Shown here piece by piece: positions 36,928-44,835 of a stretch of DNA of 56,365 nt (position 1 is the stretch's first letter; the number at the start of each line of letters is the position of its first letter). The notes beneath the pieces are model-generated. The model saw only the letters and a program-made list of their open reading frames with translations. It was not told the origin of the DNA and searched no databases. Source of the stretch: Polaromonas sp. (GTDB lineage: Bacteria; Pseudomonadota; Gammaproteobacteria; Burkholderiales; Burkholderiaceae_C); assembly GCA_030683705.1 (NCBI GenBank), contig JAUXPP010000147.1:1-56365 (forward strand), read 5' to 3'. A program made the position numbers and the translations under genes.

Positions 36928-36929
36928 GC

Positions 36930-37211
36930 CTACAACACCCGGGCCTGGACAGCCGCCGCCGCAGACTCGGCCTGCAGCCTCTGGTACTTCTGCCAGAGCG
37001 TTTCGCGGTTTTCGATAAACGCCGGGTTGATGGGAATACAAGCGACCGGACAGACCTGCACACACTGCGGCTCGTCGAAGTGCCCGACACATTCGGTGCA
37101 GCGCTGCGGGTCGATCTCGTAGATTTCGGGGCCCATGTAAATGGCCTGGTTGGGGCACTCCGGCTCGCACACGTCGCAATTGATGCACTCGTCGGTGATC
37201 AGCAAGGCCAT
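36930..37211 (-). CDS. fdx: YfhL-type 2[4Fe-4S] ferredoxin
   Basis: A 93-residue ferredoxin. One cluster site is CINCDVCEPECPN (CxxCxxCxxxCP). The second is CTECVGHFDEPQCVQVCP, with the long insert between the second and third Cys typical of the YfhL/FdxN group, followed by a C-terminal helix. It is an electron carrier in the cytoplasm; the partner is unknown. It starts 2 nt after the coaD stop and ends the M16-M16-rsmD-coaD-fdx run. Confidence 0.93.
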   Translation of the reverse strand: MALLITDECINCDVCEPECPNQAIYMGPEIYEIDPQRCTECVGHFDEPQCVQVCPVACIPINPAFIENRETLWQKYQRLQAESAAAAVQARVL

Positions 37212-37213
37212 GC

Positions 37214-37708
37214 TCAGCCCTTTGCCTGCGCCTGCTGCAGGGCGGTGGCGACATCCGGACTGACCATCTGCGTCACGTCACCGCCGAGCTTGCTGATTTC
37301 GCGCACCAGCGTGCTGCTGATGCATTGCAGCGGCGCGTCGGGCAGCAGAAACACGGTTTCGACCTGGGGCCGCAGCTTGCGGTTCATCGCCGCCATCTGG
37401 GCCTCGTAGTCGAAGTCGGTGATGTTGCGGATGCCGCGCACCACGGCGACCGCCTGCTGCGCGGCGCAGAAATCCATGATCAGGCCGTCAAAGGGCAGGA
37501 CGCTGACCTGGCTCATGCCGCGCGTCTCGGCCCGGACCTGCGCCAGGCGCTGCTCCAGGCTGAACAGCGTTTTTTTATGATGGGCTGCCGCCACGCCAAT
37601 GATCACCCCATCGAACAGGCCTGCGGCGCGCCGCACCACATCGGCGTGACCGAGCGTGAAGGGATCGAAGGTGCCGGAATAAACCGCAATGCGGGAGGGG
37701 GTCGCCAT
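37214..37708 (-). CDS. coaD: phosphopantetheine adenylyltransferase
   Basis: A 164-residue enzyme of coenzyme A synthesis, transferring AMP from ATP to 4'-phosphopantetheine. Motifs are AVYSGTFDPFTLGHADVVRRA with the TxGH nucleotidyltransferase site, and the C-terminal ISSTLVREISKLGGDV. Length is typical. It is 54 nt after rsmD on the same strand, an association widely seen in bacteria. Confidence 0.96.
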   Translation of the reverse strand: MATPSRIAVYSGTFDPFTLGHADVVRRAAGLFDGVIIGVAAAHHKKTLFSLEQRLAQVRAETRGMSQVSVLPFDGLIMDFCAAQQAVAVVRGIRNITDFDYEAQMAAMNRKLRPQVETVFLLPDAPLQCISSTLVREISKLGGDVTQMVSPDVATALQQAQAKG

Positions 37709-37762
37709 GGGCCAATTATGCCCGGCCCCCTGCGTGGACGCGTGTCCCTGCCGCGCGCAGGG

Positions 37763-38413
37763 CTACGCGCCGGCGCGGACCAGCAGATGGAAGTGCACCG
37801 CGCCGGCCTTGCCGCTGCGGTGCAGCTTCAGGCCATAGGCGGCCAGCGCCTCGTCGTCCCAGGCCTTGGGCGCCTCGAGGTAAACATAACCGGGCTCGGC
37901 CACCGCCTGGGCGGCGGCCTTGAGCGCACTCTCGAACAGCGGCGAATCAAAGGGCGGATCGAGAAACACCAGTTGCTGGCTGCCCGGCGGCTGACGCCGC
38001 AGCAGCGCGATGCCGTCGCCGCGTTCGACCTGGACCATGGTCGCCTGCAGCTTGAGCTGCAATGCCTTCAGGCGCGCCACCAGGGCTGCGTCCTGCTCGC
38101 ACAGCAGCACCGCGGCCGCACCGCGCGAGGCCGCCTCGAAGCCCAGCGCGCCGGTGCCGGCAAACACATCGATGCAGCGCCAGCCGCTCAGGTCCTGTCC
38201 CAGCCAGTTGAACAGGGTCTCGCGCACGCGGTCGGGCGTGGGCCGCAGCCCGGGTTTGTCGGGCACCGGCAATTTGGTGCGTTTGTACTGGCCACCGATG
38301 ATGCGGATCTCGCCGGGCGGCACCGACTTGCGCGCCACCACCTTGCCGGATGTGGCGCGTGGCGCCGGCTTGTTGCCTGACGCCGGCGCGGCTTTGGCCG
38401 GGGTGTATTTCAT
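37763..38413 (-). CDS. rsmD: 16S rRNA (guanine(966)-N(2))-methyltransferase RsmD
   Basis: A 216-residue SAM-dependent methyltransferase. After a basic N-terminal extension of about 34 residues (KAAPASGNKPAPRATSGKVV) come GEIRIIGGQYKRTKLPV, the SAM loop DVFAGTGALGFEAASRGA and the catalytic LVFLDPPFDSPL. It methylates G966 of 16S rRNA. The start overlaps the stop of the upstream M16 gene (ATGA at 38410-38413). Confidence 0.94.
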   Translation of the reverse strand: MKYTPAKAAPASGNKPAPRATSGKVVARKSVPPGEIRIIGGQYKRTKLPVPDKPGLRPTPDRVRETLFNWLGQDLSGWRCIDVFAGTGALGFEAASRGAAAVLLCEQDAALVARLKALQLKLQATMVQVERGDGIALLRRQPPGSQQLVFLDPPFDSPLFESALKAAAQAVAEPGYVYLEAPKAWDDEALAAYGLKLHRSGKAGAVHFHLLVRAGA

Positions 38414-39771
38414 GGCGCGGCTCCCACGGTCACGGTGACCATTTTTTCGGGTTGCAGCTTGCGTGCAAAAGCGGCCTGGATGTCGGCCGCGCTGACTTTC
38501 GCAATCTGCGCGGTCCAGGTCTCCAGGTAATCGAGCGGCAAATCGTTCCAGGCGATGTTGGACAGATTGCCCAGCAGCTTGGCGTTGCTGTCGATCAGCA
38601 GCGGGAAGCCGCCGATCAGGTTGTCTTTCGCGGCCTTCAGTTCGGCGGCGGTCGGGCCTTCGGCGACAAACTTCGCCAGCACCTGGCGCGCCACCGCGAT
38701 CGCCTGGGCCGCCTGGTCCGGCCGGGTCTGCAGGCCGATGGTGAAAGCACCGGCATGGCGGCCCGGCGAAAAGCCGCTGTAGACGCTGTAACTCAGGCCG
38801 CGCTTTTCGCGCACCTCCTCGGTCAGGCGCGAGACAAAACCGCCGCCACCCAGGATGTAGTTGCCGACGGTGATGGCGAAAAAGTCCGGATCATTGCGCT
38901 TGAAGCCGGGCTGGCCCATCAGCACATGGGCCTGCGCCGAATCAAACGGGATGCGCAGTTCCTGGGCGGCCTGCAGCGGCGGCACCTCGGCCACCGGCGG
39001 CAGCGCCGCAGCGGCGGCGCAATCGGTTTTCGGCAGGCGCGCCAGCAAGGTGTTGACCATCCCGTCGGCCTGCGCCCGTGTCACTGCGCCCACGATGCTG
39101 ACCCGCGCGTGACAAGGCTTGAACCAGGCCGCGTGAAAAGCCCGCATGTCAGCCACGTTGATGCGCTCCAGGCTGGCCGGCGTGACCTCCTGGCCGTAGG
39201 GATGGCCGCCGTAAACCGCCTTGCCATAGGCGCGGGAAGCCACGCTGCCCGGCCGCGTATAGGACTCTTTCAGTTGCGCCAGCAGGCGCTGCCGGTCGCG
39301 TTGCCAGACCTCCGCGGGAAAGGAGGGCTCGGCAATTTGACGCGCGGCCAGCGCCAGCGCCTGGTTCAGCAAGTCCGGCTCGGTCAGGCTGCGCAGCGAA
39401 AAACTGAAGCGGTCGGAACCGGCCGATGCGCCAAATGCCGCGCCCAGGTCGGCCCAGGCCTCGCCCAGGGCGTTTTCATCGAGGGCCGGCTCGCTGCCGC
39501 GCGCCGCCACGCCCTTGGAAAACAGGCCGGCCGCCGCACCTGCCAAACCGGCTTGCTCCGCACCCACGCGCCGGCTGCCGGCATCAAAATCAAGCTGCAC
39601 ATCCACCATGGCAATCGCCGGGCTTTCCACCAGGTAGACCCTGGCGCCGCTGGCCTGGGTCCACTGCTGCACGGGAATGGCCGCCAGCGCCGATATATGA
39701 ACAAAAAGGCCTGCAGCCCATACCAGGCAGGCGCAAGCAGCTCTTTTTTTGATAGCAAATGTCACAAACAT
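38410..39771 (-). CDS. M16 peptidase-like protein, non-catalytic partner, with repeat-derived signal peptide
   Basis: A 453-residue periplasmic M16-fold protein. The zinc motif HxxEH is absent: the equivalent helix reads GLAGAAAGLFSKG. It is thus probably the substrate-holding partner of the active M16 protein encoded just upstream. The signal peptide (about residues 1-30) is encoded almost wholly by repeat A copy 6 (AIKKRAACACLVWAAGLF). The start is the ATG at 39771, and homology continues from IPVQQWTQASGARVYLVES. It is co-transcribed with rsmD. Confidence 0.88.
   Translation of the reverse strand: MFVTFAIKKRAACACLVWAAGLFVHISALAAIPVQQWTQASGARVYLVESPAIAMVDVQLDFDAGSRRVGAEQAGLAGAAAGLFSKGVAARGSEPALDENALGEAWADLGAAFGASAGSDRFSFSLRSLTEPDLLNQALALAARQIAEPSFPAEVWQRDRQRLLAQLKESYTRPGSVASRAYGKAVYGGHPYGQEVTPASLERINVADMRAFHAAWFKPCHARVSIVGAVTRAQADGMVNTLLARLPKTDCAAAAALPPVAEVPPLQAAQELRIPFDSAQAHVLMGQPGFKRNDPDFFAITVGNYILGGGGFVSRLTEEVREKRGLSYSVYSGFSPGRHAGAFTIGLQTRPDQAAQAIAVARQVLAKFVAEGPTAAELKAAKDNLIGGFPLLIDSNAKLLGNLSNIAWNDLPLDYLETWTAQIAKVSAADIQAAFARKLQPEKMVTVTVGAAP
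39702..39759 (-). repeat. dispersed repeat family A, copy 6 (encodes a signal peptide)
   Basis: On the minus strand: GCTATCAAAAAAAGAGC, TGCTTGCGCCTGCC, TATGGGC, then GCAGGCCTTTTTG. GCCTGC/GCAGGC plus a T run would form a terminator-like hairpin if not translated. Here it is read through in frame by the M16-like gene. Confidence 0.8.
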
Positions 39772-39805
39772 ATCCCGAAAAATCGATGAGGGAAAGGCCG
39801 GCGGC

Positions 39806-41272
39806 TCAATGCCGGACCGCGGCGGCCGGGGCACGTCGCTGGCGCGACGGGTCGGGCGGCTGCGGCAGCAGGGTCGCAATGGTCAGCTGGTCGTCGCCGA
39901 AATAACGTGCGGCCACGGCCTGCACTTCCGCCGCCGTGATGCTGCGCAACTGGCGGATCAGGCGTTCGTCGGTATCCAGCGGCAGGCCGTTGATCCAGAA
40001 GGATCCGAGCTGGCGCGCCTGGTTGAAAACCGCGTCGAGCTTGTAGGTTTCACTGGCGACCCACTGGGTCTTGACACGCTTGAGTTCGGCCTCGCTGACG
40101 CCTTCGCTGGCCACCCGCGCCACCTGCGCGCGCAGGGCATCGCTGAGCTGCTGCGCGGATTTGCCCTCAGCCGGCACGCCATCCAGCGAAAACAGTTGCG
40201 GCCCGCGGCCGATCAGGCCGTTCGACGCACCAGCGCTGTCGGCCAGCCGCTGGTCGCCTTGCGTCAGTGCGCGGTCCAGCCGGGCACCGCTGTAACCGTC
40301 GAGCACCGCCGACAGCACCGTCAGGGCCAGCGCATCGCGGTTGAAGGCGTCGGCTGTATCGGCGGCGCCAGCCACCGGTGTGCGCAAGCCGGGCACCTTG
40401 AAGGACAGGCTCACATAAGCCTGGCTCGCGGGTGCCTTGAAGTCCAGTTTGCGCAGGCCGGTCTGCAGCGGCTCGGCGCGCGGCTTGCGCTGCGGCTCGG
40501 CACCGGCCGGGATGCTCCCGTAATATTTCTCTGCCAGGCGGCGCACCTGCGCCACGTCCACGTCGCCGGCCACCACCACCGCCGCATTGGCGGGCACATA
40601 CCAGCGCCGGTAAAACGCACGCGCGTCGTCGGGCGTCATGGCGTCCAGGTCGCTCATCCAGCCGACCACCGGCCGCCGGTAGGGCGAAGCCAGGAAGGTG
40701 ATCGCGTTGGCGGTTTCGTACATCAGCGCACGTGGCGAGTCTTCGGTGCGCAGGCGGCGCTCTTCCTTGACCACCTCGATCTCGCGCTTGAACTCGTCAT
40801 CGGCCCACTGGTTGCGCGCAAACCGGTCTGCCTCCAGGCGCATCACGTCCTCGAGCTTGTCCGAAGGAATCTGCTGGTAATAACCGGTGGCGTCGCGCGA
40901 GGTGAAGGCGTTTTCACGGCCACCCAGCGCCGCCACACGGCGTGAGAATTCGCCGGGCTTGAGGTCGGGCGTGCCCTTGAACATCATGTGCTCCAGCACA
41001 TGCGCCACGCCGCTGGTGCCATCGACCTCATCCATGGAACCGGCCCGCACCCAGAGCATGTGGGCCGCGGTCGGGGCGCGCCTGTCGGTCTTCACGATCA
41101 CCGTCAGGCCATTGGCCAGCTGGAATTGCGTGACGGAGGCCGAGGGTGAAGCGGCTACCTGCGCGTGCACGGCAGGCGCGGCAAGCGGGAGGAGAAAGAG
41201 GCACAAGGCCAGCGGCAGGCCGGCGCCGCGCAGGGCTGCAGAAGGCGCGGAAGATCGGTTCAATAACCCCAT
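39806..41272 (-). CDS. M16 family zinc metallopeptidase
   Basis: A 488-residue secreted peptidase with the inverted zinc motif HVLEHMMFKGT (HxxEH) and the downstream Glu region (EIEVVKEERRL). A signal peptide precedes it (LPLALCLFLLPLAAPAVHAQ). I chose the ATG at 41272 because AGGGGA lies 9-10 nt upstream; another in-frame ATG is at 41296. It pairs with the HxxEH-less M16 protein downstream, the common heterodimer arrangement. Substrate unknown. It is divergent from ftsY with a gap of about 50 nt. Confidence 0.92.
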   Translation of the reverse strand: MGLLNRSSAPSAALRGAGLPLALCLFLLPLAAPAVHAQVAASPSASVTQFQLANGLTVIVKTDRRAPTAAHMLWVRAGSMDEVDGTSGVAHVLEHMMFKGTPDLKPGEFSRRVAALGGRENAFTSRDATGYYQQIPSDKLEDVMRLEADRFARNQWADDEFKREIEVVKEERRLRTEDSPRALMYETANAITFLASPYRRPVVGWMSDLDAMTPDDARAFYRRWYVPANAAVVVAGDVDVAQVRRLAEKYYGSIPAGAEPQRKPRAEPLQTGLRKLDFKAPASQAYVSLSFKVPGLRTPVAGAADTADAFNRDALALTVLSAVLDGYSGARLDRALTQGDQRLADSAGASNGLIGRGPQLFSLDGVPAEGKSAQQLSDALRAQVARVASEGVSEAELKRVKTQWVASETYKLDAVFNQARQLGSFWINGLPLDTDERLIRQLRSITAAEVQAVAARYFGDDQLTIATLLPQPPDPSRQRRAPAAAVRH

Positions 41273-41324
41273 GAAGTGCTGTCCCCTGTGTTTCATAGAA
41301 TAGTGTGACTCCAAAGCACACCCA

Positions 41325-42458
41325 ATGTTCAGTTTCTTCAAGAAAAAAAAACCTGCTGACGTCCCCGTTGCCGCAGCTGCAGCGCCCCTGCCGTCCCCTG
41401 CGCCCGACATCGCACAAGCGCCCTCCCCGGCCGCGGCAAGCGCTGCGCCGGTCCCGGGCGGCAGCCTGATCGGCAGTGCGCTGGTCACGCCCATAGCTAT
41501 CCCGGTCCCCGGCGCCGCACCGGCGGTACGCGAACACTGGGTCAGCAAACTCCGCTCGGGCCTGCACAAGACCGGCGCCAGCATTTCGGGCGTGTTCACC
41601 GGCACCCAGATCAACGAGGAACTCTACGAAGACCTCGAGTCGGCGCTGCTGATGGCCGATGCCGGCACCGGCGCCACCAGCTATTTGCTCGACGAGGTCA
41701 GGCGGCGTGTCAAGGACAGCGGCGTGACCCATCCTGTGGCCGTCAAGAACATATTGACTGACGCGCTGACCCAGTTGCTCAAGCCGCTGGAGCAGGCGCT
41801 GGTGATCGGCGAGTTCAAGCCCACGGTGATCATGGTCGCGGGTGTCAATGGCGCCGGCAAAACCACCTCCATCGGCAAGCTCACGCGGCACCTGGCAAGC
41901 GAAGGGGCGTCGGTGTTGCTGGCGGCGGCCGACACCTTCCGCGCGGCCGCGCGCGAGCAGCTCGAAGTCTGGGCCGACCGCAACATGGTCGAAATCGTCA
42001 GCCAGGAAGGCGGCGATCCGGCGGCCGTGAGTTTTGACGCGGTCAGCGCCGGCAAGGCGCGCGGCAAGGATGTGGTGCTGGTCGACACCGCGGGGCGGCT
42101 GCCGACGCAGTTGCACCTGATGGAAGAGCTGCGCAAGATCAAACGCGTGGTCGCCAAGGCCGATCCCACGGCCCCGCACGAAGTGTTGCTGGTGATCGAC
42201 GGCAACACCGGCCAGAACGCGCTGAGCCAGGTCAAGGCCTTTGACGAGATCCTGCAACTGACCGGCCTGATCGTGACCAAGCTCGACGGTACGGCCAAGG
42301 GCGGCGTGCTCGCGGCGATTGCGCTGTGGGCGCGCGAGCGCGCCAAAACCTCGCCGGGACTCAAGCCGGTGCCGGTGTATTTCATCGGGGTCGGCGAAAA
42401 ACTCGAAGACCTCGAAACCTTCAACGCGCGCGAGTTTTCGCAGGCACTGCTGGCCTAG
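41325..42458 (+). CDS. ftsY: signal recognition particle receptor FtsY
   Basis: A 377-residue SRP GTPase that docks ribosome-SRP complexes at the membrane. A short basic start (MFSFFKKKKPADV) and an Ala/Pro-rich A domain precede the helical N domain (from about 65) and the GTPase domain: GVNGAGKTTSIGKL, DTFRAAAREQLE, VLVDTAGRLPT, TKLDGTAKGG and YFIGVGEKLEDLETF. It is divergent from the M16 pair, as in other betaproteobacteria. Confidence 0.96.
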   Translation: MFSFFKKKKPADVPVAAAAAPLPSPAPDIAQAPSPAAASAAPVPGGSLIGSALVTPIAIPVPGAAPAVREHWVSKLRSGLHKTGASISGVFTGTQINEELYEDLESALLMADAGTGATSYLLDEVRRRVKDSGVTHPVAVKNILTDALTQLLKPLEQALVIGEFKPTVIMVAGVNGAGKTTSIGKLTRHLASEGASVLLAAADTFRAAAREQLEVWADRNMVEIVSQEGGDPAAVSFDAVSAGKARGKDVVLVDTAGRLPTQLHLMEELRKIKRVVAKADPTAPHEVLLVIDGNTGQNALSQVKAFDEILQLTGLIVTKLDGTAKGGVLAAIALWARERAKTSPGLKPVPVYFIGVGEKLEDLETFNAREFSQALLA

Positions 42459-42466
42459 GCCTGGCC

Positions 42467-43501
42467 CTAGCCCAGCCCCATCAGCAGGACACCGGCCACG
42501 ACAAAGGCCACGATAAACACCGTCTCGCCGAGCAGCAGCGCCACCGGTTTCCAGCCCAGCTTGAGCAGGTCCTCGAAGCTGGTCTTGACACCGGCCGCGG
42601 CAATCGCGGTGACCAGCATCCAGCGCGAGCTGTCGCCGGCGACGCTGGCCATGTCCGGCGTGATGGTACCCACGCTGGCCAGCATCACCAGCACGATGAA
42701 GGCCAGCAAAAAGCCGGGGATCAGCGGCACCTCGGTGTCCGGCGTCCTGACACCCGGATGCTTGCGGTACAGCACCGCAATCACCAGCACCACCGGCATC
42801 AGCAGCATCACGCGAAACAGCTTGACCAGCGTCGCGGTGTCGCCGGCCTGCGGGCCCAGCATCATGCCGGCGGCCACCACCTGGGCTACATCGTGGATGG
42901 AGCCGCCGAGCACAATGCCGGCCTGGGCCGGGCTCAAGCCGATGGCATTCAGGCTGAAAGGGTAGATCACCATGGCCAGCGTGGACAGCACAGTGACGCC
43001 GACCACGGCCAGCAGGGTGAAACGCTCGTTCTCGCGGGTCTGCGGCAACACCGAGGACACGGCGAGCGCCGCCGAGGCGCCGCAGATGGCCACGGCGCTG
43101 CCCGTCAACACACCCTCGTCGCGCGCGCAGCCGAGCCAGCGCGCCAGCAGCAGGCCGAAGGCGATGGTCAGCAGCACTGCCAGCACCATCAGCACCGCCG
43201 TCTGCAGGCCGAGTTCGGCCACCTGGGCAAAGGTGATGCGCGCACCCAGCAGCGCCACCCCCACGCGCAGCACCGTGCGGCCGCAGAAGTTGATGCCCTT
43301 GACGACGCGCGGGTCGGCGTTGAGGAAGTGGAAGGCCAGTCCGATCAGCAGCGCATACAACAGTTGCGGGCCGCCGTAGTGTTCCGACACAAACGTGGCC
43401 GACAAGGCGATCACCACGCACACCAGCACGCCGGGGAAATGTTCACCCAGTTGCGCGCGCCAGCGGCGCGGCAGTTCCCGCCAGCGTGCGCCCCGGCTCA
43501 T
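42467..43501 (-). CDS. YeiH/UPF0324 family putative sulfate or sulfite exporter
   Basis: A 344-residue integral membrane protein with about ten hydrophobic helices. Recognisable blocks are KGINFCGRTVLRVGVALLGA, GSAVAICGASAALAVSSVLP, GGSIHDVAQVVAAGMMLG and AAAGVKTSFEDLLKLGWKP. The family is catalogued as a putative sulfate exporter because relatives sit in sulfonate-degradation clusters. Its start overlaps the GntR gene stop (ATGA at 43498-43501), and that regulator faces SuyA/SuyB-like genes, so export of sulfite or sulfate released from sulfolactate is the likely role (inference). Confidence 0.87.
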   Translation of the reverse strand: MSRGARWRELPRRWRAQLGEHFPGVLVCVVIALSATFVSEHYGGPQLLYALLIGLAFHFLNADPRVVKGINFCGRTVLRVGVALLGARITFAQVAELGLQTAVLMVLAVLLTIAFGLLLARWLGCARDEGVLTGSAVAICGASAALAVSSVLPQTRENERFTLLAVVGVTVLSTLAMVIYPFSLNAIGLSPAQAGIVLGGSIHDVAQVVAAGMMLGPQAGDTATLVKLFRVMLLMPVVLVIAVLYRKHPGVRTPDTEVPLIPGFLLAFIVLVMLASVGTITPDMASVAGDSSRWMLVTAIAAAGVKTSFEDLLKLGWKPVALLLGETVFIVAFVVAGVLLMGLG

Positions 43502-44322
43502 GGCGATTTCGACAGCATGCTGACGTAGTCATGCGCCTGCGTGTTGATGGTCGAGACGCGGTATTCGACCGGCCGGTCGCCAAATGTCAGTGCCAGCCGG
43601 TGTACCTCCATCACCGGGGCGCCCGCCGGCAGACCCAGCACACGCGCCACCGCCCGTCCTGCCGCCACGGCGCGGGCACGCTCCTGCGCACGCAGCACCG
43701 TGATGCCGAAATCGGTCTGGAACAGCGCGTAAATCGTGCTGGGGCGTTCCGAGAAACGCTTTTCTGTGAGGTGGCGGAACAGCGCTGCGGAAAGCGTCAG
43801 CCGGTCATGCAGTACCACGCGCCCGCGCAGCGCCAGCCGGTTTTCTATCCTGAACACCGCATCGCCGGGCTGGATGCGCAGGGCCCGCGCCTCGGCCTCG
43901 TCGGCCTGCTCGCGCGCAAAGGCGATGCAGTCGATGTCGGGAAAGGGTTGCTCGCGCGGCGTGTCGTCCTCCGGGTCCCAGCGCGGCTCCACATGGAAAA
44001 ACTGGAACATGAAACGCGCCCGGTTGTGCGGCGCCACAAACGTTCCCTTGCCCTGGCGCCGCACCAGCACATGTTCATGCACCAGCTCGTCGACCGCATG
44101 GCGCAAGGTGCCTATGCTGACCTGCAGGGCCAGCGCCAGCGTGGCCTCGCTGGGCAGGGGTTTTCCCGGGCCGTAGTGGCCGTCCTCGATGATTTTCTGC
44201 AGTTCACGCTTGACCTGGCGGTACAGCGGCAGCGAGTCGTCCGCGGAAGACGTCTTGAGGGGAACCGTTTTGTTTTTGACCTGCACCGTGCTATTGGAAC
44301 ATCGCAGCCCAGGGTCGTACAA
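43498..44322 (-). CDS. GntR family transcriptional regulator with UTRA effector domain
   Basis: Up to 274 residues. The winged-helix domain (LYRQVKRELQKIIEDGHYGP, GKPLPSEATLALALQVSIGT, RQGKGTFVAP) is followed by a UTRA ligand domain (FHVEPRWDPEDD to the end). The start is uncertain: TTG at 44322 gives the longest form but lies inside the proposed operator. GTG at 44286 would avoid that and loses only a weak N-terminal tail. It is divergent from the SuyA-like gene and coupled to the exporter, so it probably senses sulfolactate or a relative. Confidence 0.88.
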   Translation of the reverse strand: MYDPGLRCSNSTVQVKNKTVPLKTSSADDSLPLYRQVKRELQKIIEDGHYGPGKPLPSEATLALALQVSIGTLRHAVDELVHEHVLVRRQGKGTFVAPHNRARFMFQFFHVEPRWDPEDDTPREQPFPDIDCIAFAREQADEAEARALRIQPGDAVFRIENRLALRGRVVLHDRLTLSAALFRHLTEKRFSERPSTIYALFQTDFGITVLRAQERARAVAAGRAVARVLGLPAGAPVMEVHRLALTFGDRPVEYRVSTINTQAHDYVSMLSKSP

Positions 44323-44339
44323 GTCATTTATATGAGTTG
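44320..44339. promoter_or_regulatory. putative GntR operator
   Basis: The 20-mer CAAGTCATTTATATGAGTTG agrees with its own reverse complement at 16 of 20 positions. It lies between the regulator gene and the TTGACA box of the divergent suy promoter, as expected for an autoregulated repressor site. Confidence 0.45.
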
Positions 44340-44340
44340 A

Positions 44341-44368
44341 TTGACAAGCTTTGGGGGGTGCCTAGACT
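44341..44368 (+). promoter_or_regulatory. sigma-70-like promoter of the suyA-like gene
   Basis: A consensus -35 box TTGACA (44341-44346) is separated by 16 nt from a -10-like TAGACT (44363-44368), about 35 nt before the SuyA-like start codon at 44403. The putative operator abuts the -35 box. Confidence 0.5.
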
Positions 44369-44402
44369 GGCGGCTCGATTCACTCGGACCTCTGGAAAAA
44401 CA

Positions 44403-44684
44403 ATGATTCATTTTGTATTGCATGACGCCAAGGACACCGTGGCGGTGGTGGTCGTGGAAGGCGTGAAGTCGGGCATGGACATGACCGGCTGGATCATGGA
44501 CGAAGACCGCATGATCAATGTCAAGGCGCAGCAGGACATCCCGATCGGCCACAAGGTGGCGCTCAAGGACATGGCCACAGGCGACACCGTCTGGAAGTAC
44601 GGCATCGACATGGGCAAGGTCGTCGCCGACATCAAGGCCGGCCAGCACGCGCACGTTCACAACATTAAAACAAAGCGCTGGTAA
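44403..44684 (+). CDS. suyA: UxaA/SuyA-like small lyase subunit (SAF domain), probable (R)-sulfolactate sulfo-lyase subunit A
   Basis: A 93-residue SAF-domain protein (MIHFVLHDAKDTVAVVVVEG, then INVKAQQDIPIGHKVALKDM). It corresponds to the N-terminal domain of altronate dehydratase, here a separate gene, as in SuyAB, whose described subunits are about 8 and 42 kDa. SuyAB splits (R)-sulfolactate to pyruvate and sulfite. The SuyA reading rests on the split architecture and neighbours (exporter, ComC-like dehydrogenase); no hexuronate genes are near. An altronate or other hydroxyacid dehydratase role is not excluded. Confidence 0.75.
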   Translation: MIHFVLHDAKDTVAVVVVEGVKSGMDMTGWIMDEDRMINVKAQQDIPIGHKVALKDMATGDTVWKYGIDMGKVVADIKAGQHAHVHNIKTKRW

Positions 44685-44835
44685 TTTGACGACCCATCCG
44701 GCTACTGCGCGGCCCGCATGCGTCGTTGCGAATCCTCGCCGGGTGTTACCCCGGCTGCGGCTCGCGCCTCGCCTGCAGGCCGCTCGCTACGCCGGCTGAG
44801 CCATCAAATCCGCATAGATTTTTAAAGGATTCCCC
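44685..44835. repeat. GC-rich intergenic element D between suyA and suyB
   Basis: A 151-nt spacer begins directly after the suyA stop. It contains the hairpin GCCGGG-TGTTAC-CCCGGC (44738-44755) and CTGCGGCTCGCGCC, which resemble dispersed intergenic sequences of this family from memory. An AAAGGA ribosome site for suyB is at the right end. No second copy is in the window, so its repeat status is a recollection. Confidence 0.4.

Noticed and set aside
39702..39759. Rho-independent terminator at repeat A copy 6
   Set aside because: A hairpin and T run are present, but the sequence is translated as the signal peptide of an intact gene, so termination is unlikely to be its role here.
41028..43421. 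797-codon open frame on the minus strand across ftsY and the M16 gene start
   Set aside because: It runs antisense to ftsY, has no domain logic, and is low-complexity. It is a GC-driven shadow frame.
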